From CAZZIZ01 sp964654535 (GTDB lineage: Bacteria > Bacteroidota > Bacteroidia > Chitinophagales > UBA2359), in contig CAZZIZ010000162.1 of the NCBI GenBank assembly GCA_964654535.1, forward strand, positions 1 to 7,628: 7,628 bases of DNA, read 5' to 3'. A program made the translations under genes and the position numbers. Of this stretch, positions 7,281 to 7,628 are shown piece by piece. The notes below the pieces were generated by a model, which was given only the letters and a program-made list of their open reading frames with translations, was not told the origin of the DNA and did not search any database. How positions within the stretch are numbered: the stretch's first letter is position 1; every line of letters starts with the position of its first letter.

Positions 7281-7426
7281 GCAGCAACAGGCTATCCGCT
7301 TGTATTCGGCACGTCTATCTTTGGTTCAGCATAGTCGCGGGTGTGTATTCCCTAGCCGGTCATCCACCCCCGCTCCTTGCTTCACACAAAGCAAGCCGCA
7401 CCTCATACCGCTTCTATCCTGGCTGC
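7281..7426 (-). ncRNA. Structured RNA element, possibly Flavo-1-like
   Basis: Read on the minus strand, GCAGCCAGG (7426 to 7418) pairs fully with CCTG and GCTGC (7291 to 7288, 7285 to 7281), leaving a 2-base TT bulge: a 9-bp closing stem. Next comes a near-symmetric internal loop, ATAGAAGCG (7417 to 7409) facing AAGCGGATAG (7301 to 7292), then a 4-bp helix GTAT/ATAC (7408-7405 with 7302-7305). Inside are a 7-bp hairpin (7376-7395) and a GC-rich hairpin, GCGGG...CCCGC (7337-7341 with 7369-7373) plus TG/CA. The GATAGAAGCGG...AGCGGATAGC pattern resembles, from memory, the Flavo-1 candidate RNA of Bacteroidota. The class name is tentative; the fold is read from the sequence. The strand is uncertain because the complement also folds. 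Confidence 0.5.
7376..7395. repeat. Perfect 7-bp inverted repeat (inner hairpin)
   Basis: CTTGCTT (7376-7382) and AAGCAAG (7389-7395) pair perfectly around a 6-base loop. Two further pairs (7372-7373 with 7398-7399) extend it after a 2x2 mismatch. It sits inside the larger structured element and would form its apical arm. There is no T-run, so it is not a terminator alone. Confidence 0.6.
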
Positions 7427-7459
7427 GGCCACGCGCAAAACCCATCCACGACACACAAA

Positions 7460-7485
7460 GTCATTTCGAGCTCGTCGAGAAATCT
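7460..7485 (+). repeat. GTCATYTCGA hairpin repeat, copy 1
   Basis: GTCATTTCGA is followed by GAGAAATCT. The arms ATTTC (7463-7467) and GAAAT (7479-7483) pair across an 11-base loop that contains the palindrome GAGCTC. Such GTCATTTCGAG...GAGAAATCTC elements are familiar intergenic repeats of Bacteroidota genomes, from general knowledge not checked here. Confidence 0.6.
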
Positions 7486-7544
7486 CCCGGTCTCAAAGCG
7501 AGCGCAGCGATGCAAAGGAATAGAATATCTGAACGCTTTCTTTT

Positions 7545-7570
7545 GTCATCTCGAAAGGAGTGTGAGATCT
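7545..7570 (+). repeat. GTCATYTCGA hairpin repeat, copy 2
   Basis: GTCATCTCGA is followed by GTGAGATCT. The arms ATCTC (7548-7552) and GAGAT (7564-7568) pair across an 11-base loop, the same geometry as copy 1. Relative to copy 1 the central pair changed from T:A to C:G on both sides, a compensatory change. The loop sequence is otherwise quite different. The copies start 85 bases apart. Confidence 0.55.
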
Positions 7571-7619
7571 TGCGCAATGCACGTAGCGTATGAACATAGC
7601 GCTCTTGCTAGAGGACGTA

Positions 7620-7628
7620 AGATTTCTC
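7620..7628 (-). repeat. Inverted arm of the same repeat, cut by the window edge
   Basis: AGATTTCTC is the exact reverse complement of GAGAAATCT in copy 1 (7477-7485). It suggests a third, oppositely oriented copy that continues beyond the window, making a larger inverted pair with copy 1 or 2. Only nine bases are visible. Confidence 0.4.

Larger units (their letters stand above)
7244..7628. other. Gene-free intergenic tail with structured repeats
   Basis: This stretch follows the PLP-enzyme gene and reaches the right edge. The first 37 bases are AT-rich with T-runs (TTTTTT at 7260 and 7274) but have no GC-rich stem before them, so no clear intrinsic terminator. Then come a GC-rich, hairpin-filled block (7281-7450) and two short hairpin repeats. 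A 97-codon frame crosses it (7300-7593), but its product is Arg/Ser/Pro-rich with no domain and simply translates the repeats, so it is not called. Confidence 0.75.

Noticed and set aside
7300..7593. 97-codon plus-strand open frame in the tail
   Set aside because: It runs across the structured element and both hairpin repeats, is rich in Arg, Ser and Pro, has no recognisable domain, and its start is not supported. It is a translation of repeats.
7281..7628. Insertion sequence or CRISPR array
   Set aside because: No transposase or integrase frame is present, and the repeats are few, diverged and unevenly placed, without regular spacers.

Overview
This window looks like an ordinary stretch of a chromosome from the phylum Bacteroidota, probably a flavobacterium or a close relative. 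The evidence is a long ClpP-class NfeD protein, a LysM protein with a degenerate RlpA-like C-terminus typical of the phylum, the absence of Shine-Dalgarno sequences before any start, several matches to the Bacteroidota -7 promoter box TAnnTTTG, and an intergenic tail carrying GTCATTTCGAG...GAGAAATCTC repeats. The organism call is inferred from gene content and signals, not from a database match.

Positions 1-4832 form a minus-strand cluster. In transcription order it is nfeD (4832 to 3468), kdsB (3466 to 2726), pyrG (2616 to 979) and yidC (901 to beyond the left edge, so only its N-terminal half is present). nfeD and kdsB are separated by one base, and kdsB uses a TTG start, so they are probably translationally coupled. 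kdsB consumes CTP to activate Kdo for lipopolysaccharide, and pyrG makes CTP. The cluster therefore pairs CTP supply with an envelope step, flanked by two membrane-protein genes (NfeD quality control and YidC insertase).

At 4833-4929 a short divergent promoter region separates this cluster from two plus-strand genes. These are a secreted triple-LysM protein (4930-6246) and, 22 bases later, a PLP-dependent cysteine synthase / cystathionine beta-synthase family enzyme (6269-7243). They are probably co-transcribed but have no obvious shared function.

Positions 7244-7628 hold no convincing gene but contain the most interesting non-coding signals. Read on the minus strand, 7281-7426 folds into a closed RNA-like structure: a 9-bp terminal stem, an internal loop flanked by ATAGAAGCGG and AAGCGGATAG, and inner hairpins. 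It resembles what I remember of the Flavo-1 RNA class. After it come two copies of a short hairpin repeat (7460 and 7545) that differ by a compensatory base-pair change, and an inverted arm of the same repeat at the right edge. I saw no mobile element, CRISPR array, tRNA, rRNA or defence system. The protein-coding part is housekeeping.
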